Positions 45,760 through 54,385 of a stretch of DNA of 64,000 nucleotides are shown here, piece after piece (position 1 is the stretch's first letter; each line of letters begins with the position of its first letter). Position numbers and translations under genes: made by a program. A model generated the notes under the pieces. That model had not been told where the DNA came from and searched no databases. It saw nothing but the letters and a program-made list of their open reading frames with translations. Location: contig NZ_BGZJ01000002.1 in assembly GCF_003402575.1 (NCBI RefSeq), positions 1 to 64,000 on the forward strand, given 5' to 3'. The DNA comes from Mesosutterella multiformis. Its GTDB lineage: Bacteria; Pseudomonadota; Gammaproteobacteria; Burkholderiales; Burkholderiaceae_F.

Positions 45760-47049
45760 ATGACGCTGAAGACGTATGAGCTCCCGTATGGCGACACCGT
45801 GAAAACCGTGGCGCTGCCGGAGGACGAAGTAATCGCTGAAGTCCGGACGAAGTCCTTCACCCCGATCCCGAAGGAAGCGGTGAAATCGAAGATCCTCGAA
45901 GCGATCCGGAACCCGATTGGGATCGGACCGCTCGACGAACGGGTGAAACCTGGCGACACCGTCTGCTTTATCTGTAACGACCTCACCCGCGTCGCGAATT
46001 CGTTCGACTTCATGCCGGTGTTCCTGGATGAACTGAACCGCCTCGGGGTCCCGGATGACCACATGAAGATCGTCTTTTCGCTCGGAGCCCACCGGAAGAT
46101 GACGCGGGACGAGATGGCGGAAGCGGTGGGGGAAGAGGTTGCCGCCCGTGTCCCGATGTTTAATTCCGACTGCTACGCGGACCAGGATTTCGAGTACTTC
46201 GGGCAGACGACGCGCGGGACGCCGGTGCTCATCAATAAACTGCTCTGCGACGTCGACCACGTGATTCTCACGGGAACGATCGTCTTCCACTACTTCGCGG
46301 GGTTCGGGGGAGGCCGGAAGGCGATTCTCCCGGGGTGCGCGGCGATGGAAACGATCCGCATGAATCACCAGTGGATGATGGATGACCGCGTGGGGCTCGG
46401 GATCACCACAGGCAACCCCTGTTACGAGGACCAGGTGGAAGGCGTGGAGCGGTTCGCGAAGGGCCGCGACCTCTTCCTCTTCAACGCGGTGCTGAACGCG
46501 AAGCACGAGTTCCTCCGGATGTACGCCGGGCACTGGGTGAAGGCGCATCTCGAAGCCTGCAAGTTTGTCCGCGAGGTCTACGGCGTTCCCATCCCGCGGG
46601 AAGCCGATCTCGTGATCGTGAGCTGCGGCGGGTACCCAAAGGACATCAACGCGTATCAGATGCAGAAAACGATGGATAACGCGAGGATCGCGGTGAAGAA
46701 GGGCGGAGCCGTGATTCTTGTCGCCGAGTGCCGCGAGGGAAGCGGGAATCAGAAGTTTGAGGACACCTGCCGGCGGCTTGGGAGCTACGACGCGATCGTG
46801 AAGGAACTGAAGGAACACTTCGTGATGGGCGCGAATAAGGCGTTCGCGGTCACGCGGAATATGCAGAAAGCGCCCTACTTCCTCGTGTCTTCCCTCGACC
46901 CGAAGCTTGCGAAGGAACTCATGTTCGCGGGCTGCGTGACGACGATTGAGGAAGCGCTTGCTCTCGTCCGCCCGATTGTGGGCGAGCATCCGTCTGTCAT
47001 CCTGATGCCGGAAGGATCGCTCACCGTCCCCCTTTTGCCTGAAAACTGA
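45760..47049 (+). CDS. LarA-family nickel-pincer racemase/epimerase
   Basis: 429 residues, 13 bases after the transporter. All four key LarA residues are present with a constant offset of three: His111 (LGAHRK), His177 and Lys187 (FHYFAGFGGGRKAILPG) and His203 (RMNHQWM). They match His108, His174, Lys184 and His200 of the lactate racemase. LarA enzymes use a nickel-pincer nucleotide attached to the Lys to racemise or epimerise alpha-hydroxyacids. Next to malic enzyme and a dicarboxylate carrier, a malate-type substrate is more likely than lactate (inference). Cofactor genes larB, larC and larE are not in the window. Confidence 0.9.
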   Translation: MTLKTYELPYGDTVKTVALPEDEVIAEVRTKSFTPIPKEAVKSKILEAIRNPIGIGPLDERVKPGDTVCFICNDLTRVANSFDFMPVFLDELNRLGVPDDHMKIVFSLGAHRKMTRDEMAEAVGEEVAARVPMFNSDCYADQDFEYFGQTTRGTPVLINKLLCDVDHVILTGTIVFHYFAGFGGGRKAILPGCAAMETIRMNHQWMMDDRVGLGITTGNPCYEDQVEGVERFAKGRDLFLFNAVLNAKHEFLRMYAGHWVKAHLEACKFVREVYGVPIPREADLVIVSCGGYPKDINAYQMQKTMDNARIAVKKGGAVILVAECREGSGNQKFEDTCRRLGSYDAIVKELKEHFVMGANKAFAVTRNMQKAPYFLVSSLDPKLAKELMFAGCVTTIEEALALVRPIVGEHPSVILMPEGSLTVPLLPEN

Positions 47050-47111
47050 GAAGGAATAAGACAACCGGTACTCACATACCACTCTCTGCTCAGAAGTGTT
47101 TTTTTCAGGCG

Positions 47112-47159
47112 GCAGATGGGGCCAAAACCGCAGAATCGGCCCCATCTGCTCTTTTTTTT
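47112..47159 (+). terminator. intrinsic terminator of maeA-transporter-larA module
   Basis: 12-bp perfect arms GCAGATGGGGCC (47112-47123) and GGCCCCATCTGC (47138-47149), followed by TCTTTTTTTT. Confidence 0.93.
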
Positions 47160-47239
47160 CAAACACACATATAGTTTTCGCTCTATAAGGAGCATAATTA
47201 TTGTAGTAACCGGGCTTTCCGGGTAGAGGAGAAACATAT

Positions 47240-47881
47240 ATGGATTTCGATCTGGTTCTGCGTTCACGTCACTCCGTCCGCGTCTTTTCCGAGAAGCCTG
47301 TGACCCGCGACATTCTGCGGAAGATTGTTGAGGACGCTGGCCGCGCGCCGTCCTGGGTGAATGCTCAGGAGTGGCATGTGTACATGGCGACCGAGAAGAC
47401 GCTGAAGAACATCCGCGCTGAATACATGGCGCTCGCCGAAAAGGGCGACCAGGGGATGGCAGACTACGGCATGCCGCACCGCGAAGAGTGGTCGAAGCTC
47501 GCTCAGGAGCATATGGCCGGGTTCCACAATCTGATCGCCGCTGAAGGCGTCGGCCAGACGATGGCGGGTGTCGAAGACATGCTCTTCAACGCGCCGGCTG
47601 TGGCTTTCATCACGATGCCGAAGGGCGCTTCCCGCTGGGCGGTGCTCGACCTCGGCGGTTTCACCCAGACGATGCAGCTTTCCGCCTTCAATAAGGGCCT
47701 CGGCTCCATCGCCGCGTATAACCTCGTGAAGCACCCTGAAGTGCTTCGCCGTTATCTCGACGTTCCGGAGACGGACGACATTGTGGTCGGTGTCGCTCTT
47801 GGCTACGAGTCTGACGATAAATTGAATCAGCTCCACACGGTGCGTGAACTCGTTGACCGCGTCGTGACGTTCAAGGACTGA
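47240..47881 (+). CDS. nitroreductase-family flavoprotein
   Basis: 213 residues, ATG 47240 behind GAGGAG. An FMN-dependent nitroreductase fold: DLVLRSRHSVRVFSEKPVTRDILRKIVEDAGRAPSWVNAQEWHVYMA at the N-terminus (R-x-S-x-R and P-S-x-x-N-x-Q motifs) and FTQTMQLSAFNKGLGSIAAYNLVKHPEVLRRYLDVPETDDIVVGVALGYES towards the end (GLGS, GYE). Reduces nitro or quinone compounds with NAD(P)H; natural substrate unknown. Stand-alone gene between two terminators. Confidence 0.93.
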   Translation: MDFDLVLRSRHSVRVFSEKPVTRDILRKIVEDAGRAPSWVNAQEWHVYMATEKTLKNIRAEYMALAEKGDQGMADYGMPHREEWSKLAQEHMAGFHNLIAAEGVGQTMAGVEDMLFNAPAVAFITMPKGASRWAVLDLGGFTQTMQLSAFNKGLGSIAAYNLVKHPEVLRRYLDVPETDDIVVGVALGYESDDKLNQLHTVRELVDRVVTFKD

Positions 47882-47937
47882 TTGAGGCGGCCGCCGGAGA
47901 GTGACTTCTCCGGCATCGGGTTCAGGGCGAACACATG

Positions 47938-47969
47938 GATCTCCTTCAGAATTGAGGGAGATCTTTTTT
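47938..47969 (+). terminator. intrinsic terminator of nitroreductase gene
   Basis: GATCTCC (47938-47944) and GGAGATC (47957-47963), then six T. Confidence 0.8.
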
Positions 47970-48033
47970 ATGCCTGCTGTTTTTTTAAGAAACAGAAGAA
48001 AGCGGGACGATGGCTGGTTCCGCGAAACGCGGA

Positions 48034-48075
48034 CAAAAAAAGGGGCTGACGAAACCACCTGTTAGACGTCAGCCC
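48034..48075 (-). terminator. minus-strand terminator-like hairpin with no minus-strand gene
   Basis: GGGCTGACG (48043-48051) and CGTCAGCCC (48067-48075), followed on the minus strand by seven T. No coding gene on that strand ends here. It may stop antisense transcription from the LysR promoter region or end a small RNA. The rest of 47970-48281 shows nothing else. Confidence 0.5.
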
Positions 48076-48281
48076 TCAGACTCAATTCATTTCAGAGAGT
48101 AAATGCCACGAAGTTCCAACATTTTTTTCCTTGCGGAATCAAACATCTGAACCCTGACAGGGAAAATATTACCCGCGGCGGGTTATTTTCCATATGGAGA
48201 ATTTCTCTTTCTCTGTTGCGGTTTCGTTCAACAGCCTCTTCGCTATAATCTCAACATTGAATTTCCTTATGAATCACAGGC

Positions 48282-49223
48282 ATGGCTAAAAATTCCGCTG
48301 AAAAAGCGTTGGAAAGCATCCCCTCGATGCGGCTTCTGGTAGCGGTTTGCCGTAAGAAGTCACTCACGGAAGCGGCGAAGGGACTCGGGATGTCGCTCTC
48401 CGCCGCGAGCCATCAGCTTTCGGTGCTGAAGGACGCCGCGGGAGACCCCCTCTTCCTCAGGACCGATAAAGGGCTCGCGCCGACCTCCGCGATGAAAGAG
48501 CTCCTCCCGAAGCTTGAATCGATCATCGACGCCGTGGATTCGCTCCGGAAACCCGCGGTGTTTGACCCCGCGACCGCGAAACGCGATATCCGGATCCTCA
48601 CGTACGACATGGGGTACCTCGCGTTCGTGCTTCCCGTGGTTCCGAGGCTTCAGACTGAGTCCCCGGGACTTCGGATCAATGTGGATTTTCTCGAGAGCCG
48701 TGAGTTCGCGCTGAATGAGCTGAGGCTCGGGAAAGCGGATCTCTGCATCAACCCGGGGCTCCTCAATCAGAGTGACGTGGTGTCGCAGCCGCTCGGGAAG
48801 GTGGAATACCGGCTCATGGTGCGGCAGGGGCATCCGCTTGAAGCGATCTATCAGGCGGAGGGCCGCGTGACGCTTGAAGAAATCGCGCGCTTCCCGCAGT
48901 TCATTCCGTCGACGCGGCAGGGCGGCTACAACCGCCCGTGGCTCGACGTCATGGCGATGGGAGCCCCCGTGATCGCCTGCAACTACTTCAATGTTCCCCC
49001 CTTTGTCGTGAAGCGGACAGACGCCGTAGAGTGGATTCCGTCGCCGCTTGCCGCGGAGTGGGAAGGCACCGGGCTCTTCACCGTGATTCCGCTCGCCGGG
49101 GAAAACCGCTCGGTCTTTACTTCCCGCCTCTTCTGGGCCGCGCGTGATGAGCGCGATCCACTGAATCAATGGCTTCGGTCGCTTCTCCTCAGCTACGCGC
49201 ACGACCACTATCCGACGGAATAA
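48282..49223 (+). CDS. LysR-family regulator
   Basis: 313 residues, ATG 48282. The N-terminal winged helix is MRLLVAVCRKKSLTEAAKGLGMSLSAASHQLSVLKDAAGDPLFLRTDKGLAPTSAMKELLPKLESI; the ligand domain starts at about 95 (IRILTYDMGYLAFVLPVVPRLQTESPGLRINVDFLESREFALNELRLGKADLCINPG). It belongs to a different branch from the LysR proteins at 41311 and 53211. No divergent partner gene: the nearest neighbours are the nitroreductase upstream and the nucleotide-sugar genes downstream, so its target is unclear. Confidence 0.92.
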   Translation: MAKNSAEKALESIPSMRLLVAVCRKKSLTEAAKGLGMSLSAASHQLSVLKDAAGDPLFLRTDKGLAPTSAMKELLPKLESIIDAVDSLRKPAVFDPATAKRDIRILTYDMGYLAFVLPVVPRLQTESPGLRINVDFLESREFALNELRLGKADLCINPGLLNQSDVVSQPLGKVEYRLMVRQGHPLEAIYQAEGRVTLEEIARFPQFIPSTRQGGYNRPWLDVMAMGAPVIACNYFNVPPFVVKRTDAVEWIPSPLAAEWEGTGLFTVIPLAGENRSVFTSRLFWAARDERDPLNQWLRSLLLSYAHDHYPTE

Positions 49224-49332
49224 AAATGAAACGGTTTTGCTACACCGAAACAAGCCGCTTTTTGAGGAGCGGCGGGCATTTTGGCACTACAATCGATTGA
49301 TTCGGTTTTTTCCGATTGAATAGGCAATACAG

Positions 49333-50346
49333 ATGACTTCAGCACTACCCAGGACCATTCTCGTAACGGGCGCCGCTGGCTTTATCGGCAGCGCGCTTTC
49401 GAAGCGCCTTCTCTCTGAAGGCTGCCGCGTGATCGGTATCGATGACTTCAACTCCTACTACCCGGTGGAGCTGAAGGAAGCGCGCGTCGCGGATATCGGT
49501 CCGAACCCGGCTTTTACGCTCGTGCGCGGGGATATCAGCGATAAGGCGCTCCTGGAGAAAGTCTTCTCGGACTATGAGCCTGAGGCGGTCGTGAATCTCG
49601 CGGCGCAGGCCGGTGTCCGCTATTCAATCGAGAACCCGGACGCGTATACGCGCTCAAACCTCGTCGGGTTCGCGAATCTCCTCGAATGCTGCCGGCACCA
49701 CAAGGTCGGGCACTTCGTTTTCGCGAGCTCCTCCTCCGTCTACGGAAAGAATAAAAAGGTGCCGTTTTCTGAAGACGACCGCGTCGACTTTCCGGTGAGC
49801 TACTACGCGGCGACGAAGAAAGCGAATGAACTGATGGCCGCGAGCTACGCGAACCTCTATAAGCTTCCGCTCACCGGTCTCCGCTTCTTCACCGTGTACG
49901 GCCCCTGGGGACGCCCCGATATGGCTCCCTGGCTCTTCACGGACGCGATCCTCGCCGGACGCCCGATCAAGGTCTTCAATAACGGCGACATGATGCGTGA
50001 CTTCACCTTTATTGACGACATCGTGGAAGGCGTGGTGCGCGTCATTGGCCGGGTGCCTCAGGGTGACTTCCCGTACGAGATCTTCAATATCGGGAACCAT
50101 TCGCCGGTCCGCCTCATGGACTTCATCCACGAGATCGAGAAGGCGTGCGGGCGAGAGGCCGAAAAGATCATGCTTCCGATGCAGGCGGGTGACGTCCCGG
50201 TGACGTACGCCGACACCGCGAAGCTTGAGGCCGCGGTCGGGTTCAAGCCCGCGACGCCGCTCTCCGTCGGCATTCCGAAGTTTGTCGAGTGGTTCAAGTG
50301 GTGGAAGGCCGAATCCGCGAAGAGCGCGGACTCCAAAAAGCATTAA
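49333..50346 (+). CDS. NAD-dependent sugar-nucleotide epimerase (UDP-glucuronate 4-epimerase-like)
   Basis: 337 residues, extended SDR fold. NAD motif ILVTGAAGFIGSALSKRLLSEG at residue 8; NLAAQAGVRYSIENPDAYTRSNLVGFANLLECCRHH; FASSSSVYGKNKKVPFSEDD; and the catalytic YYAATKKANE (Tyr-x3-Lys). The line RFFTVYGPWGRPDMAPWLFTDAILAGRPIKVFNNGDMMRDFTFIDDIVEG is characteristic of UDP-glucuronate/UDP-GlcNAc-uronate 4-epimerases. With the UDP-glucose dehydrogenase next door, conversion of UDP-glucuronate to UDP-galacturonate is the natural reading. First gene of a three-gene operon. Confidence 0.92.
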   Translation: MTSALPRTILVTGAAGFIGSALSKRLLSEGCRVIGIDDFNSYYPVELKEARVADIGPNPAFTLVRGDISDKALLEKVFSDYEPEAVVNLAAQAGVRYSIENPDAYTRSNLVGFANLLECCRHHKVGHFVFASSSSVYGKNKKVPFSEDDRVDFPVSYYAATKKANELMAASYANLYKLPLTGLRFFTVYGPWGRPDMAPWLFTDAILAGRPIKVFNNGDMMRDFTFIDDIVEGVVRVIGRVPQGDFPYEIFNIGNHSPVRLMDFIHEIEKACGREAEKIMLPMQAGDVPVTYADTAKLEAAVGFKPATPLSVGIPKFVEWFKWWKAESAKSADSKKH

Positions 50347-50365
50347 GAAGGGATAAGAAGTCAAG

Positions 50366-51532
50366 ATGAAAATCGCAGCAGTCGGAATCGGCTACGTGGG
50401 TCTCTCGAACGCGGTGCTTCTCGCGCAGCATCACGATGTGGTGGCGCTCGATATCGTGCCGCATAAGGTTGACCTGATCAACGCTCATAAGAGCCCCATC
50501 GTGGACCGCGAGATCGAGGAATTCCTCGCGTCCAAACCCCTTCACCTCCGCGCGACGACCGATAAAAAGGAAGCGTACGAGGGAGCGGACTTCGTGGTGG
50601 TCGCGACGCCGACGGATTACGACCCGAAGACGAATTTCTTTAATACGTCGTCCGTGGAGTCCGTGATCGATGACATCCTCGCGATCAACCCGGACACCAC
50701 GATCATCATCAAGTCGACGATTCCGGTGGGCTACACCGCGGCACTCAAAGAACGCCTCGGGATTGAGAACGTGATCTTCATTCCGGAGTTCCTCCGCGAG
50801 GGGCACGCGCTCTACGATAACCTCCACCCCTCCCGCATCGTGATCGGTGACCACGGCGACAAGGCCCATGTCTTCGCGACCCTCCTCGTTGAAGGGGCTG
50901 AGGATAAGGACGTGCCGGTGCTTTTCACGAATTCCACCGAAGCCGAGGCGATCAAGCTTTTCTCGAACACCTACCTCGCGATGCGTGTCGCGTTCTTTAA
51001 TGAGCTCGACACCTACGCGATGAGCAAGGGGCTCGACTCCCGCGAGATTATCGAGGGCGTCGGTCTCGACCCCCGCATCGGCACGCACTACCGGAATCCG
51101 TCTTTCGGCTACGGCGGCTACTGCCTCCCGAAAGACACGAAGCAGCTCCTCGCGAACTATAAGGACGTCCCGGAAACCCTGATCCACGCGATCGTGGACT
51201 CGAACCGGATCCGGAAGGACTTCATCGCGGAAGAGATCGCGAAGAAGAATCCGAAGCGTGTCGGCGTATACCGCCTCATCATGAAGTCGGGGTCGGACAA
51301 CTTCCGCGCGTCCTCGATCCAGGGCATCATGCGCCGCCTGAAGGAAAAGGGCATCGCGCTTGAGGTCTATGAGCCGACGCTTGACGCGGATACGTTCCTC
51401 GACACCCCGGTGGAGCACGATCTCGCGGCGTTCAAGTCGCACTGCGACCTCATCATCACGAACCGAAACAGCCCGGATCTCGCGGACGTGAAGGATAAAG
51501 TCTTTACGCGCGACCTCTTTGGAAACAACTGA
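50366..51532 (+). CDS. ugd: UDP-glucose 6-dehydrogenase
   Basis: 388 residues, 19 bases after the epimerase. Oxidises UDP-glucose to UDP-glucuronate with NAD. Motifs: [28 protein letters not shown] (NAD fold at the N-terminus), [57 protein letters not shown] (substrate loop) and the catalytic cysteine in [14 protein letters not shown] (about residue 253). Length matches the short bacterial Ugd class (E. coli 388). Its stop overlaps the glycosyltransferase start (ATGA). Confidence 0.96.
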   Translation: MKIAAVGIGYVGLSNAVLLAQHHDVVALDIVPHKVDLINAHKSPIVDREIEEFLASKPLHLRATTDKKEAYEGADFVVVATPTDYDPKTNFFNTSSVESVIDDILAINPDTTIIIKSTIPVGYTAALKERLGIENVIFIPEFLREGHALYDNLHPSRIVIGDHGDKAHVFATLLVEGAEDKDVPVLFTNSTEAEAIKLFSNTYLAMRVAFFNELDTYAMSKGLDSREIIEGVGLDPRIGTHYRNPSFGYGGYCLPKDTKQLLANYKDVPETLIHAIVDSNRIRKDFIAEEIAKKNPKRVGVYRLIMKSGSDNFRASSIQGIMRRLKEKGIALEVYEPTLDADTFLDTPVEHDLAAFKSHCDLIITNRNSPDLADVKDKVFTRDLFGNN

Positions 51533-52566
51533 TGGCGTCTCCCGTTTCTCATCCGCTGATTTCAGTCATTGTCCCGGCCTATAACGTCGGGGAGAAGCTC
51601 GAGGAAACGCTGCGGTCACTCGCGGGCCAGGGCCCGAAGGATGACTCGCGCTTCGAGTTCCTGATTGTGGACGACGGAAGCCGCGATAACACGCTCGAAG
51701 TCGCGAAGGCGTTCGCGGCGACCGATCCCCGGTTCAAGGTTCTGCATCAGAGAAACCGCGGCTGCGGTCCGGCGCGCAACACCGGTCTCGATGCCGCGGC
51801 AGGCGACTGGGTCGGGTTCCTGGACGGTGACGATATCCTGATGCCGGGAACGCTCGACAAAGTCCTGAAGCTTGGAGCTGAACCGGACGTCAACTGGATC
51901 TTCGGGAGCTACGCCGAATTCACGGATCATCGGGACGGGGCTCCGGCTCCGACGACGCCCGAGGGGCTAGAAACCCGGATCCCCGAGATGCCGCCCACCG
52001 GCACCCGGATGCGGGCGTTTGACTGGATGAAGGACGCGATTGACCGTCACCACTGGGTTCACTACTGCTGGATTCAGTTCGCGAGACGATCCTGGGTTGA
52101 GGCGCATCACTTCCGCTTTCCCCCGAGAAACGTCTTCCATCAGGATATTTTCTGGACCGCGGACCTCGCGGCCGAGAATCCCATCATGGTGTTTTCGCGC
52201 GATATCTTCGTCGCGTACCGCGTCTGGAGCGCGTCGACGAGCAATTCGAAGAAGCCCCGCGTCGGTAAGCGCCAGGGCTATTCCTACATGCATATCATCC
52301 GGTCGATCGTGCGGCTCGCGAATCGCCTGCGTCCTGAACACCCGGATGTCGCGGACGCCCTGATCCGCCACGCGGCGTTTGAGACCCGCCACTTCTACGG
52401 GATTCTGCATCACCGCGCGGTTCCCGCGGACCGGAAGCTGATGGCGAAAGTCTGGTGCCCGGAATACACGCCGGCGCTTTTCTGGCAGGGGCTGCCAAAG
52501 ACCGGTTCCGGGATTTGGTTCGCCGTGAAGTTCGGGCTCACGCTCTTCAAGTACCGGCACTGCTGA
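51532..52566 (+). CDS. family 2 glycosyltransferase
   Basis: 344 residues. GT-A fold at the N-terminus: LISVIVPAYNVGEKLEETLRSLAGQ, FLIVDDGSRDNTLEVAKAFA and GPARNTGLDAAAGDWVGFLDGDDIL (the D-x-D metal motif). The C-terminal 180 residues are less conserved and contain several basic and Trp-rich stretches. Translationally coupled to ugd, so it probably transfers a uronic acid or a related sugar to a surface glycan. Acceptor unknown. No wzx/wzy-type polymerisation genes nearby. Confidence 0.92.
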   Translation: MASPVSHPLISVIVPAYNVGEKLEETLRSLAGQGPKDDSRFEFLIVDDGSRDNTLEVAKAFAATDPRFKVLHQRNRGCGPARNTGLDAAAGDWVGFLDGDDILMPGTLDKVLKLGAEPDVNWIFGSYAEFTDHRDGAPAPTTPEGLETRIPEMPPTGTRMRAFDWMKDAIDRHHWVHYCWIQFARRSWVEAHHFRFPPRNVFHQDIFWTADLAAENPIMVFSRDIFVAYRVWSASTSNSKKPRVGKRQGYSYMHIIRSIVRLANRLRPEHPDVADALIRHAAFETRHFYGILHHRAVPADRKLMAKVWCPEYTPALFWQGLPKTGSGIWFAVKFGLTLFKYRHC

Positions 52567-52586
52567 TAGAACCCCAAATAACGATT

Positions 52587-52620
52587 AAACCCCGCTTTGG
52601 TTCTTCCAAAACGGGGTTTT
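52587..52620 (+). terminator. intrinsic terminator of nucleotide-sugar operon
   Basis: AAACCCCG (52587-52594) and CGGGGTTT (52612-52619), then TTTTC. Confidence 0.85.
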
Positions 52621-52664
52621 CGTTTGCCCCGAAGTCTGAAAGGGCAATAGAAATTATTAAGGTT

Positions 52665-53090
52665 CTATCAGCTGCTATCAGGCTCACTCAGTGCCAGATC
52701 GTCAGCGCCTCTGAGATTAAGACTGCTGTCGCGATGAGCGCGAGCGGCAGGAGCTTGATCGCGTAGTAACGGCGGCCGTGCGCCTCCTCGCCCTTCTGCC
52801 TCAGCCAATTCGGATTCACCATGCAGCGGATAAATCCGTACCACGAGATCACGGTAAGAATCGCGAGAACAACAACGAAGAACATCTGCATTTGAAGCGC
52901 CTGCGCCTATAAGAAAAGAGAAACGAAGGTGAATAGTATCAAACAATACGACTGAGGCAGGGCAGTGTGCATGCTGCTTCCGTTCCGTGCCACAGCAAAG
53001 ACTTTGGAGCAGATCGCAAAAATTATCAGATTCTGATAGAAGCTATGCGTATCTATCAGGAACTATCAGGATCTATATAAAAACTGATAG
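52665..53090. promoter_or_regulatory. cluster of CTATCAG/CTGATAG heptamers
   Basis: The heptamer CTATCAG or its complement occurs at 52665, 52675, 53033, 53053, 53063 and 53084. The last four lie within 60 bases, 120-180 bases upstream of the LysR gene at 53211. The spacing of 10 between 52665/52675 and between 53053/53063 is about one helical turn. A multi-site operator is likely. The same heptamer pair, also spaced 10, lies upstream of the dmsA-like gene. Confidence 0.5.
52688..52891 (-). CDS. small two-helix membrane protein
   Basis: 67 residues, ATG 52891. Two hydrophobic helices (FFVVVLAILTVISWYGFI at 4-21 and YAIKLLPLALIATAVLISEAL at 43-63) are joined by a basic loop (NPNWLRQKGEEAHGRRY). 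Codon choice resembles the surrounding genes. No strong ribosome site and no family recognised, so it is a reasonable but unproven gene. Confidence 0.5.
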   Translation of the reverse strand: MQMFFVVVLAILTVISWYGFIRCMVNPNWLRQKGEEAHGRRYYAIKLLPLALIATAVLISEALTIWH

Positions 53091-53210
53091 CCATTTCCGG
53101 TTCTGAGATGCCTTTAATCTTTCTCCCGGTATAACGTTTACCGTACCCTGAAACCGAAACCAGTTCGGTATACTTTTCCGGTTCAGAGCGGATTTCTGAA
53201 GGAATCATTC

Positions 53211-54164
53211 ATGCAGACGAAGGACAACCTCGAAGCGTGGCGCGTTTTCGTTTCCGTTGCCCGCACGGGAAGCATTAAGGAAACGGCGATCGAGCAGAAC
53301 CTCGATATGTCGGCGGCGTCCCGTCTCCTCTCGTCACTCGAAACCGATCTCGGGTTCCCGTTCTTTGACCGGCATTCGCGCCCCATGGCGCTCACTGAGC
53401 GCGGCCAGTCACTCGTCCACCACGCGGAGCAGCTCCTCGCGTACTTCAGCCAGGTGAACGAAATCGCTCGGTCACTCTCCGGAAACGCGGTCCGCTACAA
53501 GCTCTGTTATCCGCTGAACGTCGGACGCTCAAACCTTATTGAGCAGCTGAATGACTATAAGAAGATTGATCCGCTCCTCGAATTCGATCTGATGAGCGAG
53601 TGTGATCATGAGGATGTGCTTTCGGGGCGAGTCGATATCGCGCTCCTCCCCTACCGGCCGCCGTCCAAAGGTCTCGTGATGTGGTCCGTGGGAAAGGGAC
53701 TCAACTTTCCGCTCGCGACCCCGGCATACCTGAAACGCCACGGGACGCCGGAGAAGCCGGAAGACCTCACAAACCACAATCTCATTCTCCGCACCGGGCG
53801 CAACTACCCGCCCTCCTACTTCCTCTCCCGCGGGAATGAGAAAGCGCCTCTCATCACGAAGCACGTGGTGTTTACGGGTGACGCCCTCTCCTGCAAGGCC
53901 GCTCTGATGTCGGACGCCGGGATCGCAATGGACCTGTCGTTTGATCTCTGCCGGCAGGAAATCCTCCGGGGCGACCTCGTTCCCGTGCTGAACGGCTGGC
54001 ACAGGCTCCCCTGGGAGATGACGTTCGTCATGACGGCGCGCCTTCAGGATAATGAGCGACTGATGCAGTTCTGCCGCTGGATTGTGGAACGTGAAACGAT
54101 CGACAATGTCGCGCGGTGGAAGCCGATGTTCCTTAAATTCGGCGGAGAAACCGATATCCATTGA
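53211..54164 (+). CDS. LysR-family regulator next to flavoprotein reductase
   Basis: 317 residues, ATG 53211 behind GAAGGA. The N-terminal winged helix is NLEAWRVFVSVARTGSIKETAIEQNLDMSAASRLLSSLETDLGFPFFDRHSRPMALTERG; the sensor domain starts at about 90 (YKLCYPLNVGRSNLIEQLNDYKKIDPLLEFDLM). Same subfamily as the LysR protein at 41311. Located 221 bases upstream of, and in the same direction as, a Tat-exported flavoprotein, which it probably regulates. The repeat cluster upstream may be its autoregulatory site. Confidence 0.92.
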   Translation: MQTKDNLEAWRVFVSVARTGSIKETAIEQNLDMSAASRLLSSLETDLGFPFFDRHSRPMALTERGQSLVHHAEQLLAYFSQVNEIARSLSGNAVRYKLCYPLNVGRSNLIEQLNDYKKIDPLLEFDLMSECDHEDVLSGRVDIALLPYRPPSKGLVMWSVGKGLNFPLATPAYLKRHGTPEKPEDLTNHNLILRTGRNYPPSYFLSRGNEKAPLITKHVVFTGDALSCKAALMSDAGIAMDLSFDLCRQEILRGDLVPVLNGWHRLPWEMTFVMTARLQDNERLMQFCRWIVERETIDNVARWKPMFLKFGGETDIH

Positions 54165-54385
54165 GTCTTTAAGGTTTCAGACTCTCTCACTGAACCGCTT
54201 GCCTCTCCGTTTTTCTAATCCTTTTTTACGAGGTTTTGGCTTCAGAGATTGTTAAAATCACAATCTCTTCACGCAGAATCGCTGTACCTCCGCCAGTCCT
54301 CGCTTCGTACACTTTTTTCTAACGGCGCGCGATCTCGTGAGAAGTCCGCGCGCCCCAGACACTGAAGTATTGAGAGGAGATGGAT

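Noticed and set aside
45679-47166. 495-codon minus-strand frame over larA
   Set aside because: Antisense of a gene with all LarA catalytic residues; no family features of its own.
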